A stretch of 6,723 nt of DNA from NCBI GenBank assembly GCA_030628445.1, contig DAOVQV010000082.1, forward strand, positions 1 to 6,723, given 5' to 3'. Numbering within the stretch: the stretch's first letter is position 1; each line of letters opens with the position of its first letter. The translations under genes were made by a program, and so were the position numbers. The notes under the pieces were generated by a model that was not told the DNA's origin, searched no databases, and was given only the letters and a program-made list of their open reading frames with translations. The stretch is from Phycisphaerae bacterium (GTDB lineage Bacteria; Planctomycetota; Phycisphaerae; SM23-33). This document shows, in pieces, positions 5,783-6,723 of this stretch.

Positions 5783-6723
5783 TTATTGGTCTTGTTTGCG
5801 TCGATAGACTGCGGCGGCCGCGGCGATGACTTCTTTGACGGGCGCGCCGTGGGCCTCGGCGGCGGCGAGGCAGTCGGCGAACTCCGGCGAGACAGAGACT
5901 TCCCGCTGACCCACCGAGCCGATCTTTATGCGGATAGGCCCGTATGGCGTCTCGACGCTCTCGAAGCGTCGGATGAGCTTGGTTCGCCGGGACCGCTGCC
6001 GGCGGACGCCGAACGTCGTCGTCTCGGTCAGGATAATCCTCTCGGCGGCCTCGACGTCGCAGGCGCTGCACAGGGCCGACAGCGTCCACCCCGGGCGGGA
6101 CTTCTTCATGACAATCGGCGCCGCCCAAGCATCTAAGCATCCGGCCGCCAGGAGCTTTTCGATCGTAGCGCCTATCACCTCGCCGGTGCAGTCGTCCAGG
6201 TTCGCCGCCAGTTCCACCACTGCGTCGAGCTGGCCTGCTTCGTCGCCTTCGCCGATCAGGACGCGCAGCAAGTTTGGCAGGGGCCCTTGGTCCTTTGTCC
6301 CGGCCCCGTAGCCCACGGCCGTCAGCTTCATCGCCGGTGGCGGGCCGAAGTCCTCGGCCAGCGTCGTCAGCACGGCCGCGGCCGTCGGCGTGGTGAGCTC
6401 CCCGCAGCCGCACCCGGCCGTTGTCTTTGCGCCGGTGAGCAGCTCGGCGGTGGCAGGTGCGGGAACGGGCAGCTCGCCGTGGTCGCACTGGACGCTTCCG
6501 CTGCCCAGCGGGATCGCCGAACAATAGACACTTTCGATCCCCATAACCTCCACTGCCGCGCAGGCGGCCACCACGTCCACGATCGTGTCGGCCGCTCCGA
6601 CCTCGTGGAAGTGGATGTTCTCTATGTCGGTCTTGTGGACCTTGGCCTCGGCCTGGCCCAGGCGGGTAAAGACCGCCTTTGCGCGGGCGACGACGCGGGG
6701 TGCCAGGTCGGCCGCCTCGATCA
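5783..6723 (-). CDS. larC: LarC, nickel insertase for the nickel-pincer nucleotide cofactor, 5' partial
   Basis: LarC is the CTP-dependent cyclometallase that inserts nickel into the pyridinium bis-thiocarboxylic acid mononucleotide precursor made by LarB and LarE. The product is the cofactor used by lactate racemase LarA and its homologues. The frame is open to the right edge (first whole codon 6721-6719) and 312 residues are visible; roughly the first 90-100 of the family are outside. The signature HFHEVGAAD (visible residues 37-45) is followed by IVDVV, then LGSGSVQCDHGELPVPAPAT, GELTTPTAAA, ANLDDCTGE, MKKSRPG and a C-terminal YGPIRIKIG. These span both the LarC1-like and LarC2-like halves in one uninterrupted frame, so no programmed frameshift is needed here, unlike the split larC of Lactobacillus plantarum. 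A GTG at 6580 could pass for a start but would cut through the signature. No larA, larB or larE is in view. Confidence 0.93.
   Translation of the reverse strand, partial: IEAADLAPRVVARAKAVFTRLGQAEAKVHKTDIENIHFHEVGAADTIVDVVAACAAVEVMGIESVYCSAIPLGSGSVQCDHGELPVPAPATAELLTGAKTTAGCGCGELTTPTAAAVLTTLAEDFGPPPAMKLTAVGYGAGTKDQGPLPNLLRVLIGEGDEAGQLDAVVELAANLDDCTGEVIGATIEKLLAAGCLDAWAAPIVMKKSRPGWTLSALCSACDVEAAERIILTETTTFGVRRQRSRRTKLIRRFESVETPYGPIRIKIGSVGQREVSVSPEFADCLAAAEAHGAPVKEVIAAAAAVYRRKQDQ

Noticed and set aside
5640..6524. Minus-strand open frame of 294 codons in another frame of larC, running into the spacer
   Set aside because: The LarC frame carries all family motifs; this frame gives an Arg/Gly/Ala-rich string. 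I also considered a larC frameshift here, but the true frame is unbroken.
1..6723. tRNA, rRNA, CRISPR array, insertion sequence, prophage or defence genes
   Set aside because: No repeat arrays, transposase or integrase motifs, or tRNA-like cloverleaf were seen; nearly all of the sequence is explained by six housekeeping or metabolic genes.

Overview
This 6.7 kb window is GC-rich and gene-dense. It looks like ordinary bacterial chromosome with six protein-coding genes, two of them cut by the window edges. A Planctomycetota origin (for example Phycisphaerae or a relative) would fit the GC-rich coding, the DUF5658-type membrane protein and the dockerin-like calcium-loop motif inside PBP2. That assignment is an inference; nothing in the window proves taxonomy.

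Left part (1-2990, + strand): the tail of a rod-system operon. The first gene is a class B penicillin-binding protein of the PBP2/MrdA type, with its N-terminus outside the window. It overlaps by 17 bp a complete rodA gene for the SEDS glycosyltransferase. The two proteins form the core elongasome pair: RodA polymerises glycan strands from lipid II and PBP2 crosslinks them. Both carry insertions in regions expected to face the cell envelope: an EF-hand/dockerin-like loop in PBP2 and a longer extracytoplasmic loop in RodA.

Middle part (2991-4418): a small membrane protein of the DUF5658 type lies on the minus strand, convergent with rodA. An alpha/beta hydrolase lies on the plus strand, divergent from the DUF5658 gene. 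The two divergent genes share an AT-rich promoter-like patch near 3475-3490. The rodA/DUF5658 junction holds two perfect inverted repeats of 10 and 12 bp that interleave.

Right part (4424-6723, - strand): a membrane-anchored family 2 glycosyltransferase is convergent with the hydrolase, with a 5 bp gap. Upstream of it, after a 183 bp spacer, is the C-terminal three quarters of LarC, the CTP-dependent nickel insertase that makes the nickel-pincer nucleotide cofactor. Its N-terminus is beyond the right edge.

I found no mobile element, CRISPR array, RNA gene, toxin or defence cassette, and no convincing new system. The most useful second-look items are the calcium-loop motif in PBP2, the enlarged RodA loop, the interleaved inverted repeats and the divergent promoter patch.
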